Shown piece after piece: positions 55,474-63,872 of a DNA stretch of 64,000 nt. A program made the position numbers and the translations under genes. Numbering within the stretch: position 1 is the stretch's first letter; each line of letters opens with the position of its first letter. The notes under the pieces are model-generated. The model was not told the origin of the DNA. It saw only the letters and a list, made by a program, of their open reading frames with translations, and ran no database searches. Origin of the DNA: Streptomyces sp. A2-16 (GTDB taxonomy: Bacteria > Actinomycetota > Actinomycetes > Streptomycetales > Streptomycetaceae); the NCBI RefSeq assembly GCF_018128905.1, contig NZ_CP063808.1:6262001-6326000 (forward strand). The letters are read 5' to 3'.

Positions 55474-56484
55474 TCAGGTCGCCGCGGGCCCGGTGCTGCT
55501 CCGCAGCGAGATCGGCGGGATGAGGAGGTGGTGCCGGGGCGGGGCGTCGGTGTGGCCCAGTCGCTCCACCAGCAGGTCGACGGCGAGCCGGCCCATCTCC
55601 TCGGCCGGGACGTCCGCGGCGGTGAGCTGCGGGGTGACCGTCTCCGCCCAGCGGTTGGCGACGACCCCGGTGACGGAGAAGTCGCGCGGCACATGGCGGC
55701 CCGCGTGCGCGAGCCCCCGGTACAGGCCGCCCAGCGCGGCCTCGTTCAGGGTGACCAGGGCCGTGGTGGCCGGGTCGTCGTGCAGGATCTGTTCCACGCA
55801 GGCCTGGCCGGAGGCGGCGTCGTCCCCGCAGCAGTAGGTCCGCACGGTCAGTCCGCGTTCGGCCGCGGCCTTGGTGAAGCCGTCCAGACCGCGGTGCGCG
55901 GACTCGTACCCGGTCCTGAGGAGTTGTTCGGGCCGGTTGACGAAGGCGACCCGGCGGTGGCCGAGGTCCGCGAGGTGATGGACGCAGGCCGCCGCCAGCG
56001 CGGTGTGGTCCAGGCCGACGTACCAGCCCTCCTCCGCGTGGGCGGTACGGCCGATCGCGACGGAGGGAAAGCCGAGCGCGGCCAGGTGATCGGCCCGGTC
56101 GTCCTGCAGGCGGATCTCCATCAGGATCGCGCCGTCGACCCGCCGCTCCCCCAGCAGCCTCTGGAAGGAACGGTCGCTGTCCATGCCGCTCGGCGACAGC
56201 AGCACGTCGTAGTCATGGGCGGCGGCGGCCTCCACCACGCTGCCGATGAAGTCCAGCTGCATCCCGGTGTAGTGGTTCCCGGCCGGCGGGAAGACCAGGC
56301 CGATGGTGCTGGTCCTGCCGTTGGCCAGGGCGCGGGCGCTGGCGCTGGGCTGGTAGCCCAGTTCGTCGACGACCCGCTGGATCTTCCGGCGCGTGTCCTC
56401 CGACACCGGGCGCTTGCCGCTCAGTGCGTAGGACACGGTGCTGCGCGAGACACCGGCCCGTCGGGCGATCTCACCGATGTTCAC
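55474..56484 (-). CDS. LacI-family repressor of the glycan-use locus
   Basis: A 336-aa regulator. The helix-turn-helix is VNIGEIARRAGVSRSTVSYA with hinge YQPSASARALANGRT, then a full periplasmic-binding-like effector domain (IGLVFPPAGNHYTGMQLDFI onward). GTG 56484 is preceded by AAGGAG. A CGAACCGGTTCG operator 31 bases upstream suggests autoregulation. Two further copies lie before the divergent hydrolase gene. It probably represses both directions until an oligosaccharide binds. Confidence 0.92.
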   Translation of the reverse strand: MNIGEIARRAGVSRSTVSYALSGKRPVSEDTRRKIQRVVDELGYQPSASARALANGRTSTIGLVFPPAGNHYTGMQLDFIGSVVEAAAAHDYDVLLSPSGMDSDRSFQRLLGERRVDGAILMEIRLQDDRADHLAALGFPSVAIGRTAHAEEGWYVGLDHTALAAACVHHLADLGHRRVAFVNRPEQLLRTGYESAHRGLDGFTKAAAERGLTVRTYCCGDDAASGQACVEQILHDDPATTALVTLNEAALGGLYRGLAHAGRHVPRDFSVTGVVANRWAETVTPQLTAADVPAEEMGRLAVDLLVERLGHTDAPPRHHLLIPPISLRSSTGPAAT

Positions 56485-56514
56485 GGCGACTCCTTGGGAC
56501 GGGCGACCGGCTGT

Positions 56515-56526
56515 CGAACCGGTTCG
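56515..56526. promoter_or_regulatory. LacI-type operator, copy 1
   Basis: The perfect palindrome CGAACCGGTTCG lies 31 bases upstream of the lacI-type start. It fits a LacI-family site with a central CG. Confidence 0.8.
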
Positions 56527-56657
56527 CGTGGAAGTGAACGTAGGAACTGCCCGGGCACCTGTCAATACCCGCACCACAATCCCCGGCAGGACACGAACGA
56601 CGGCGAGAACTCCGTGTCGAAGGGATTGCTGGCCGAATCCCCCGGTGCTAGCTTCGC

Positions 56658-56669
56658 CGAACCGGTTCG
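56658..56669. promoter_or_regulatory. LacI-type operator, copy 2
   Basis: The perfect palindrome CGAACCGGTTCG, 143 bases from copy 1, near the middle of the divergent spacer. It may allow looping with the flanking copies. Confidence 0.8.
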
Positions 56670-56768
56670 ACACAGCTGTCCCATGCCGTCTCCCCCGCAC
56701 CCGCCGTCACAGAGCCGCCACACCAGCCGTCCCTCTGACACGCGCCTCTCCCCCAGCCCCACCTGTGT

Positions 56769-56780
56769 CGAACCGGTTCG
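56769..56780. promoter_or_regulatory. LacI-type operator, copy 3
   Basis: The perfect palindrome in TGTCGAACCGGTTCGACGG, 56 bases upstream of the secreted hydrolase start and probably overlapping its promoter. Confidence 0.8.
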
Positions 56781-56835
56781 ACGGTGATCGGGGCGGGTCG
56801 GCCGAACCCGCTACTCGACGATTGAGGACGTATCC

Positions 56836-59800
56836 ATGTCATCCGCTGACAGATCCACGCGACGCCGGGCACCGGCCGCCATGGCGCTGGCCCTCGGCGC
56901 GGGACTGCTGGCCGCGCCCGCCGTCCCCGCGCACGCGGCCGAGGCCCCCGGGCCCGTCGCCCGCTACACCTTCGACCAGGACGACCTCGACTCCGGGAAG
57001 ATCACCGACAGCTCCGGCAACGGCCTGACGGCGAGCCTGGTCAACGGCTCGACGGCACAGTCCGTGGCGGGCGCGGACGGCGGCCGGGCGCTGGCCCTGC
57101 CGGGCGGGGCACCCACCTCCGACGGCGCCTACGTCCGTCTGCCCCGCGAGGTGCTCGGTGGCGCGAGCGATCTGACGGTCTCCGCCCGGGTGAAGTGGAG
57201 CGGCGAACAGGCGTCCTGGCAACGGATCTTCGATCTGGGCACGGACACCAGCAAGTACCTCTTCAGCACCCCGTACAACGGCAACGGACTGTTCCAGACC
57301 TCCGTGACCACCGGCGGAGGCGGTGCGGAGGCGCAGGTCCGCGGTTACGCGGCACTGCCCGCGGACGGATGGCGGACGGTCACCGTCACCCTCGACACCG
57401 CCACCGGCCGGCTCACCACCTACCTCGACGGCGTGGCGGTCTCCTCCGCCGCGACCGCCATCAAGGCCAAGGACCTGCTGAGCGATTCGGCCACCGCCGC
57501 CGGCTTCATCGGCAAGTCCCTCTACCCGGACCCGCTGCTCAAGGGCGCCGTCGACGACTTCGCCGTGTGGCACTCGGCGCTCAGCGCCGAGCAGGTGGCC
57601 GGGCTGGTCGGGGCCGTGCCCACCCTCCAGGAACTGTCGACGACGTCCTTCGACGTCCGTACGACCGACGGGACCGCCCCCACCCTCCCGGCCGCCGTCC
57701 GGGCCACCTTCTCCGACGGCTACGACCGTGACACCCCCGTCGTCTGGGAGGCGATACCCGCCGACAAGTACGCACGGCCGGGAACCTTCACGGTGGCGGG
57801 AACCGCCTCCGGACGCGCGGTGCGGGCGACCGTCACCGTGGTCCGCGAGGGCGCGCTCACGGTCGACCTCGGCTCGGACACCGGCGCCTTCCACGGCGGC
57901 GCCTCCGGCACCCTCTACGGCGTCTACGGCCCGGACGTCCCCACCAACAACCTCATCGAGGGCATGGGCCTGCGCACGGTCTCGACCAAGGCGCAGGACG
58001 GCCCGCAGCACCCCGGCGCCGACGCCCTCGACGTGGTGAGGCCGCTGGCCGACTCCACCGACGGCGACGTGTACATCTACATGACCGACATCCACCGCGG
58101 CTTCCCGTACGAGTGGCCCGGCGACACCCCCGCGGAGAAGCTGAGGCTCTACGAGGAGAAGATCGCCAAGCAGGTCGACCAGGTGCTGCAGCTGCCCAAG
58201 CAGTACCAGGACAACATCGTCTTCGTGCCGTTCAACGAGCCCGAGGGCAACATGTTCGGCACCGGGCAGTGGAGTTACGACAAGGTCAGCTGGCTCAGCG
58301 ACCCCAAGGACTACTTCGCCGCCTGGGACTCCGCCTACCGGCTCATCAAGGGCAGGATGCCCGAGGCCCGTATCGCCGGTCCCAACACCAGCGTCCTGTA
58401 CGACCAGGTGAAGGGCTTCCTCACCCACGCCCTGGCCGCCAATACCCTCCCGGACGTCATCACCTGGCACGAGCTGAGCCACCCGGAGGCGGTGCGCGCG
58501 AGCGTGGCCAAGTACCGGGTGTGGGAGAAGGAGCTGTTCAGGGGCACCGACCGCGAGGGCACCCAACTGCCCGTCAACATCAACGAGTACGCCTTCAACT
58601 ACCACACCTCCGTGCCCGGCCAGATGATCCAGTGGGTCTCCGCGATCGAGGAGTCCAAGGTGGACGCCGACATCGCCTACTGGAACATCGACGGCAACCT
58701 CTCCGACTCCGCGGTGCAGTCCAACCGGGGCAACGGCCAGTGGTGGCTGCTGAACTCGTACGCCTCGATGACCGGGCACACGGTGTCGGTGACCCCGCCG
58801 TTCCCCGGCCAGAACTACACCATGCAGGGCGTGGCCACCCTCGACGAGAAGAAGAAGCAGGCCCGGCTGCTCTTCGGCGGCTCCACCGGCAAGGGGCACA
58901 TCACCTTCGCCGGGGTCCCGAAGAAGCTCTTCGGCAGGAACGTCCACGCCTGGGTGCGGGAGATCGAGTGGAGCGGGCAGGTCGGCGACAACTCCGGCCC
59001 CAAGCTGCTCACCGAGACGAACCTGAAGGTCGCGGACGACGGCACGGTCACCGTCGACTTCGGTGACGGCACGCTGCCGAGGCTGAAGGAGTCCTCGGCG
59101 TACGAGATCGTGCTCAGCCCGGCCGGGAAGGCGGCGAAGACCCAGTCGCCGCCGGTGCGCTGGCAGGGCTCCTACGAGGCGGAGGACGCCGCGCACACCG
59201 GGTCCGGCTACTCGAAGAACGGCCCGGAGGGCTCCACCTCCGACGTATCGAAGTTCTACACCTCGGGCGGCTACGACGTGGGCGGGCTGCGCACCGGCTC
59301 GGACGTCACGCTCGACTTCACCGTGGACGTGCCCGAGGACGGCACCTACGACCTGAGCGTCTTCGCCAACTCCCTCAACACCTTCGACAAGGTGAAGGAG
59401 CAGGGACCCACCGACGTCTTCCTGCGGGTGGACGGCCGGGCCGCCGGCGAGCAGCAGCTCTACCTGCCGCTCGGCTACAAGTGGGTGGTGTGGGACCACA
59501 CCGACACCAAGGTGAAGCTCACCAAGGGCAGGCACACGCTGACGCTGGCCGCGAAGAGCCTGGACGGCAAGCGGGTGACGAAGGGCGACGCGATCGTCGA
59601 CCGCCTCACCCTCGCCCTGCCGGCCGCCTCGGCCGACACGCAGGTCCACGAGGGCGAGCTGGCCTGGCTGGGCGGCGGAGCACAGCCCGCCTACAACGTG
59701 GGGGGCTCCGGATCGGGCGCGGCCCGGCTCGCCAAGGGCCAGACGGCCACGTTCTGGGTGTACTCCCCCGCCGACCGTGAGGCCACGCTCAAGGTCGACA

Positions 59801-60480
59801 CCCTCGGCGGCACCGGCGCCGGGCTCTCCGTCAACGGACACGACGTCCTGCGCCTCGCCAAGGACCGCAACCGTGTCGCGGTCTCCCTCTCCGGAGGAGT
59901 CAACAAGGTGACCGTGACGGGCGGTTCGTCGACCACCCTCGTCGACCGTCTCACGGTCACCCCGACCGAGGGCGCGCTGAAGGCCCGTACGTACGAGGCC
60001 CAGGACGCGGCACTCGCGGGCTCGGCCACGCTCACCCCGCTCTCCCTGGCCACCGACGGCACGGCGATCACCGGCATCGGGGGCGACCCGGGCAACAAGA
60101 ACACGGCCACGTTCACCGTCGCCGCGGACCGGGCCGGGCTGTACGCGCTGCGGATCCGCTACTCCAACCCGGAGCAGTCGGAGGCCACCCACTACAACCC
60201 GGACCCGCTGGCCCGGCACGCCGACATCACCGTCAACGGCGGCGAGACGCGGCGCGTCGGATTCCCGCACACCTTCCACCAGAACAACTTCTGGGAACTG
60301 ACCGTCCCCGTCACCCTGAAGAAGGGACAGAACACGATCACCTTCCGCTCCGAGGAGCTGCCGAACTTCGACGGCACGACCTACGCCTCGGACACCTTCC
60401 CCGGGGTGCTGCTCCGCTCGCGGTACGCGCCCCTGATCGACCGGATCGCCGTGGCACCGTACGCGCGCGAGGTGCGCTGA
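56836..60480 (+). CDS. Secreted 1214-aa multidomain glycoside hydrolase (clan GH-A-like) with LamG and CBM modules
   Basis: Sec signal peptide (residues 1-35, ending PAVPAHAA). Modules in order: LamG/concanavalin-like domain (about 40-240), an Ig-like segment with the Big_4 pattern (about 250-340), a catalytic barrel (about 345-640), a small beta domain, then two or three CBM6/35-like modules beginning GSYEAEDAAHTGSG (about 785) and ARTYEAQDAALAG (about 1050-1070). Likely acid/base Glu468 is in PFNEPEG and nucleophile Glu584 in NINEYAF, as in clan GH-A retaining enzymes. I cannot assign the GH family. It should release oligosaccharides for the ABC importer and is probably repressed by the LacI-type protein. 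Confidence 0.82.
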   Translation: MSSADRSTRRRAPAAMALALGAGLLAAPAVPAHAAEAPGPVARYTFDQDDLDSGKITDSSGNGLTASLVNGSTAQSVAGADGGRALALPGGAPTSDGAYVRLPREVLGGASDLTVSARVKWSGEQASWQRIFDLGTDTSKYLFSTPYNGNGLFQTSVTTGGGGAEAQVRGYAALPADGWRTVTVTLDTATGRLTTYLDGVAVSSAATAIKAKDLLSDSATAAGFIGKSLYPDPLLKGAVDDFAVWHSALSAEQVAGLVGAVPTLQELSTTSFDVRTTDGTAPTLPAAVRATFSDGYDRDTPVVWEAIPADKYARPGTFTVAGTASGRAVRATVTVVREGALTVDLGSDTGAFHGGASGTLYGVYGPDVPTNNLIEGMGLRTVSTKAQDGPQHPGADALDVVRPLADSTDGDVYIYMTDIHRGFPYEWPGDTPAEKLRLYEEKIAKQVDQVLQLPKQYQDNIVFVPFNEPEGNMFGTGQWSYDKVSWLSDPKDYFAAWDSAYRLIKGRMPEARIAGPNTSVLYDQVKGFLTHALAANTLPDVITWHELSHPEAVRASVAKYRVWEKELFRGTDREGTQLPVNINEYAFNYHTSVPGQMIQWVSAIEESKVDADIAYWNIDGNLSDSAVQSNRGNGQWWLLNSYASMTGHTVSVTPPFPGQNYTMQGVATLDEKKKQARLLFGGSTGKGHITFAGVPKKLFGRNVHAWVREIEWSGQVGDNSGPKLLTETNLKVADDGTVTVDFGDGTLPRLKESSAYEIVLSPAGKAAKTQSPPVRWQGSYEAEDAAHTGSGYSKNGPEGSTSDVSKFYTSGGYDVGGLRTGSDVTLDFTVDVPEDGTYDLSVFANSLNTFDKVKEQGPTDVFLRVDGRAAGEQQLYLPLGYKWVVWDHTDTKVKLTKGRHTLTLAAKSLDGKRVTKGDAIVDRLTLALPAASADTQVHEGELAWLGGGAQPAYNVGGSGSGAARLAKGQTATFWVYSPADREATLKVDTLGGTGAGLSVNGHDVLRLAKDRNRVAVSLSGGVNKVTVTGGSSTTLVDRLTVTPTEGALKARTYEAQDAALAGSATLTPLSLATDGTAITGIGGDPGNKNTATFTVAADRAGLYALRIRYSNPEQSEATHYNPDPLARHADITVNGGETRRVGFPHTFHQNNFWELTVPVTLKKGQNTITFRSEELPNFDGTTYASDTFPGVLLRSRYAPLIDRIAVAPYAREVR

Positions 60481-60484
60481 GGTG

Positions 60485-60524
60485 ACCGGCACCGGCGGCG
60501 CCGTGACGCGCCGCCGGTGCCGGT
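60485..60524. terminator. Perfect 17-bp bidirectional terminator hairpin
   Basis: Arms 60485-60501 and 60508-60524 are exact complements around the loop CGTGAC, 5 bases after the hydrolase stop codon and before the convergent LacI-type fragment. Confidence 0.85.
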
Positions 60525-60552
60525 TCCGGTGCGACCCGGCAGACGGGGCCGG

Positions 60553-61167
60553 TCAGCCGGTGGCGGCCGGACGCCGCCCGCCCGTCGGCGGGGGTGCCGT
60601 CGAAGCGCGTACGACGAGTTCGACCGGTGGGTCGCTCGCCGGCTCCGGTTCGACGTCCGGTTTCTCGATGGCCTGCACCAGGAGCCGCAGGCCCTCGCGG
60701 GCGACGGCGTCGAAGGGCTGGCGCACGGTGGTCAGCGGTGGGCTGACATAGGCGGAGACGGGGAGGTCGTCGAAGCCGACGACACTCACGTCCTCCGGCA
60801 CCCGCACGCCCGCCTCCAGGAGTGCCCGGATCAGACCGATGGCCATGTCGTCGTTGGCGGCGAACACCGCGGTGACGTCGCCGGCGGCGGCGAGTTCGCG
60901 CCCCGTCGCGTAGCCGGACGAGGCCGACCAGTCGCCCTCGACGACGGCGGGCCGGCGCCGGTCGCGCGCCGCGAGCGCCGTCCGCCAGCCCTGGAGCCGG
61001 TCCCGGGCGGCGAACCACTGCTGCGGACCAGCCAGGTGATGGACCGTGGCATGCCCGAGGTCCAGCAGGTGTTCGGTGGCCGTCCGGGCCAGCGACTCGG
61101 CGCCGACGCCCGCGTCCACGGCTCGCGGTGCTCCAGGGCTCCCGCCCTGCGCTCCCACCGGCGTCAT
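60553..61167 (-). CDS. LacI-type protein lacking its DNA-binding domain (truncated or pseudogene)
   Basis: Reads as 204 aa from ATG 61167 with GGGAGA 6 bases upstream. After about 15 linker-like residues it goes straight into the C-terminal half of a LacI effector domain: LLDLGHATVHHLAGPQQWFA, VFAANDDMAIGLIRALLEAG, VSVVGFDDLPVSAYVSPPLT. The helix-turn-helix, hinge and first half of the sugar-binding domain (about 140 residues) are absent, and none is encoded just upstream. An in-frame internal deletion explains an intact start region. It may be non-functional or act on other LacI proteins. Confidence 0.7.
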   Translation of the reverse strand: MTPVGAQGGSPGAPRAVDAGVGAESLARTATEHLLDLGHATVHHLAGPQQWFAARDRLQGWRTALAARDRRRPAVVEGDWSASSGYATGRELAAAGDVTAVFAANDDMAIGLIRALLEAGVRVPEDVSVVGFDDLPVSAYVSPPLTTVRQPFDAVAREGLRLLVQAIEKPDVEPEPASDPPVELVVRASTAPPPTGGRRPAATG

Positions 61168-61248
61168 CGATGTCTCCCGATTCCGAGGGTTCAATTCCTG
61201 CTCAGCATGGTTCGGGCGGGGGCCGGCCGGGCCACGCCGATGGGCGGG

Positions 61249-61980
61249 TCATCCCGGTCGGCCGTGGGCGAGGCCGTCGATCATCAGGCCGAGGGTGAAG
61301 TCGAACCGGTCGTGGCCCTCGCCGGCGGCGAGCTCGGTGGCGTGGCGGGTGGTGTGCGGGAAGGTCTCGGCGGGCAGGTCGGTGAACCGGCGCAGCAGTT
61401 CGTCCCGGTCGAGGACCCACTCGGCGTCCTCGTGCGCCGACCTGCGGCGCGCGATCGACGTCTCGAGGGTGTACGCGGCCACGTACAGCAGGAGGGCGTC
61501 GATCGCCCAGGCCGCGGACTGCGGGGCGACACCGCCCGCGAGCAGGATGCCCAGCATGCCCTCGCTGACCCGGACGATCTCGAGGTCGGTGGGGGCCATG
61601 GCGAGGGCCGCACGCGAGATGCCGGGGTACTTCAGGTACTGGTCGCGGATCTGGGCGCACACACCGCGGATCTGTTCCCGCCAGGCCGCGGGATCGGGTT
61701 CCGGCAGCACCAGTTCGGAGCACAGCCGCCCGATGAGCAGCTCGTCGAGGTCGGCCTTGTTGACCACGTGGGCGTAGAGCGAGGCGGGTCCGGTCTCGAG
61801 CGCGCCTGCCACCCGCCGCATGGTCAGGGCCTCGTAGCCCTCTGCGGCGACGAGGCCGAGCGCGGTGTCGACGACCTGTTCCACGGTGATCGGGACCGTG
61901 CGGCGCCGCGGCCTGGGGTCGCTTCCGGCCTCGGGGTTCGGCGGCCGGTGGCGGGCCGCGCGTCGCTCTCTCGGGTTCAC
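61249..61980 (-). CDS. TetR-family regulator divergent from an FAD monooxygenase
   Basis: A 243-aa protein from GTG 61980 (an in-frame GTG at 62001 lies inside the operator). The helix-turn-helix is PITVEQVVDTALGLVAAEGY then EALTMRRVAGALETGPASLY. The C-terminal domain resembles TetR_C of the class that controls drug or aromatic exporters and oxygenases. It is divergent from the monooxygenase gene, with a 35-bp near-palindrome between them, so direct repression of the monooxygenase and of itself is likely. Confidence 0.88.
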   Translation of the reverse strand: MNPRERRAARHRPPNPEAGSDPRPRRRTVPITVEQVVDTALGLVAAEGYEALTMRRVAGALETGPASLYAHVVNKADLDELLIGRLCSELVLPEPDPAAWREQIRGVCAQIRDQYLKYPGISRAALAMAPTDLEIVRVSEGMLGILLAGGVAPQSAAWAIDALLLYVAAYTLETSIARRRSAHEDAEWVLDRDELLRRFTDLPAETFPHTTRHATELAAGEGHDRFDFTLGLMIDGLAHGRPG

Positions 61981-61998
61981 CCGGACATCATAACTTGA

Positions 61999-62033
61999 CA
62001 CGAACAGTGTTCCATCATAGAACAGCGTTCGTG
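61999..62033. promoter_or_regulatory. 35-bp near-palindromic operator of the TetR/monooxygenase pair
   Basis: The outer arms CACGAAC (61999-62005) and GTTCGTG (62027-62033) are exact complements, and inner GTTC/GAAC pairs add symmetry around position 62016. It overlaps a probable plus-strand promoter (TTGACA at 61995-62000, TAGAAC at 62018-62023, 17-base spacing) for the monooxygenase. Confidence 0.75.
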
Positions 62034-62042
62034 ACAGTCGAT

Positions 62043-63611
62043 ATGCAGCAGAACATGGACGTGACCGTGGTCGGGGCCGGGCCGGTGGGCCTCGTGCTCG
62101 CCGCGGAGCTGGCTCTCTTCGGGGCGACGGTGCAGATACTCGAACGGCGGGCCGAGCCGGACCGGGCGATGAAGGCGCAGTCCGTCAACGTGCCGACGGC
62201 CGAGGCACTCGACCGCCGCGGCCTGCTCCCCGCAGCCGAACAGGTGCAGCGAGAGACCCTCCAACAGGTGGGCTCCTTCTCCCCCGTGGCCGCCGACCGG
62301 GCGCCCGGTACCGGCCGGCGGGCGGCCGAGTCGCGGTTCACCGGGCACTTCGCGGGCATGCCCCTCGACCCCGGCCTCGTGGACTGGTCCGATCCCGACC
62401 TCGCCGCGCACACCGCCGCCGAGGGGGCGCGCATGCTGCCCCAGCCCCGGCTGGAGGCGCTGCTGGCCGACCACGCCGCCCGGCTCGGCGTGCCGGTGCG
62501 GCGCGGGGTGGAGGTCACCTCTCTCGAGGACACCGGCGACGGTGTCCTGGTCGGCACCACCGCCGGGCCCGTGCGCACCCGGTGGCTGGTCGGCTGCGAC
62601 GGCGGGCACAGCACCGTGCGCCGCCTCGCGGGCATCGGCTTCCCCGGCACCGACCCCGAACTCACCGGCTACCAGGCGCTCGTCGACATCGCCGACCCCT
62701 CCCCGCTCACCGACGGCTGGACCTGGTCGGCCCGCGGGGCGTACCGCTACGGACCGCAGCCCGGGCGAGTGGCCACCGTGGAGTTCGACAGCCCTCCCGC
62801 CGACCGCTCCACCCCGGTCACCCTGGAGGCGGTGCAGGCCGCTCTGCGCCGGATCTCGGGCACCGACGTCACCCTCACCGCGCTGCGCGCCGCGCCGACC
62901 CGCTGGACCGACAACACCCGTCAGGCCGCGGCCTACCGGTCGGGGCGGATCCTGCTGGCCGGTGACGCCGCGCATGTGCACCCGCCGTTCGGCGGCCAGG
63001 GGCTCAACCTCGGCGTGGGCGACGCGACGAACCTGGGCTGGAAGCTCGGTGCCGTGCTCGCCGGGTGGGCGCCCGAGGGGCTGCTCGACACCTACGACAC
63101 CGAGCGCCGCCCCCTGGGCGCCTGGGTGCTGGACTGGACGCGGGCCCAGATCGGCGTGCTGCGCGGGGACGCCAAGTCGGGCGCGCTGCGGGAGATCGTC
63201 GCCGATCTGCTGAGCACCCGGGACGGCGCGACCTACGCGGTCAAGAAGATCTCCGGTGTCACCCAGCGCCTCGACCTGCCCGGCGGTCATCCGCTGGTCG
63301 GCCGGTTCGTCCCCGACCTGTGGCTGAGGGACGGTTCCCGGCTGGTCGACCACGGCCACGGCGGCGGGTTCCTGCTGCTCGACCGCACGGCGGACGGTAC
63401 GTTCGCCCGCCTCGCCGCGGGATGGGAGGGGCGCGTGCGCAGCGTGCGCGACGCGGACGGCACGCCGGCCGGGGTGCTGGTACGCCCGGACGGCGTGGTC
63501 GCGTGGGCCTGCGACGGCATCGGCGCCACCACCGGCACCGCCGCTGCCGAGGGCCTCGACGCCGCCCTGCGTCGCTGGGCCGGAACCCCCGCCCCGTCCT
63601 TGGCCCGGTGA
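62043..63611 (+). CDS. FAD-dependent aromatic hydroxylase/monooxygenase (PheA/TfdB, Rox-like group)
   Basis: A 522-aa flavoprotein. The dinucleotide-binding GAGPVGLVLAAELALFGATV is near the N-terminus, the DG motif is WLVGCDGGHSTVRRLAGIGF, and the GD motif is GRILLAGDAAHVHPPFGGQG. The C-terminal thioredoxin-like extension is typical of phenol hydroxylase-type and rifampicin monooxygenase-type enzymes, so either aromatic catabolism or antibiotic inactivation is possible. ATG 62043 was chosen; GTG 62031 and ATG 62055 are alternatives, and a near-leaderless transcript is likely. Confidence 0.88.
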   Translation: MQQNMDVTVVGAGPVGLVLAAELALFGATVQILERRAEPDRAMKAQSVNVPTAEALDRRGLLPAAEQVQRETLQQVGSFSPVAADRAPGTGRRAAESRFTGHFAGMPLDPGLVDWSDPDLAAHTAAEGARMLPQPRLEALLADHAARLGVPVRRGVEVTSLEDTGDGVLVGTTAGPVRTRWLVGCDGGHSTVRRLAGIGFPGTDPELTGYQALVDIADPSPLTDGWTWSARGAYRYGPQPGRVATVEFDSPPADRSTPVTLEAVQAALRRISGTDVTLTALRAAPTRWTDNTRQAAAYRSGRILLAGDAAHVHPPFGGQGLNLGVGDATNLGWKLGAVLAGWAPEGLLDTYDTERRPLGAWVLDWTRAQIGVLRGDAKSGALREIVADLLSTRDGATYAVKKISGVTQRLDLPGGHPLVGRFVPDLWLRDGSRLVDHGHGGGFLLLDRTADGTFARLAAGWEGRVRSVRDADGTPAGVLVRPDGVVAWACDGIGATTGTAAAEGLDAALRRWAGTPAPSLAR

Positions 63612-63820
63612 GGCCGGGCGAGAGGCCGTGAACGCCGTGCGGCCGGATGGTCATGGAGCCGGGGGCGGCGGCCCACGAGGGCGAATCCTGCCTCCGCCTT
63701 TGCCGGGGGCGGCCCGGCCGTTGACTTCCGCGGAGCGTTCCCGGCCGGGTGCGGGCCCGGGCGCCAAGGGGCGGGACGCGGCGGTGAGCCCTTGACCGAG
63801 GGCCGCCCCTGCCGGGACCA

Positions 63821-63848
63821 TGTTGCGTATCAGTCGCACTGTTGCGTA
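63821..63848 (+). promoter_or_regulatory. Direct repeats upstream of purU
   Basis: TGTTGCGTA occurs at 63821-63829 and again at 63840-63848, 19 bases apart, just ahead of purU. The spacing (about two helical turns) suggests a protein-binding site. Other parts of the 261-base gap after the monooxygenase show no gene. Confidence 0.5.
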
Positions 63849-63872
63849 ATGCGCAGCCTTCGGGAGGACTCA

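Noticed and set aside
56839..60492. A 1217-codon minus-strand open frame opposite the secreted hydrolase
   Set aside because: The plus-strand frame has a signal peptide, catalytic motifs and CBMs. The antisense product is compositionally biased and lacks any family motif.
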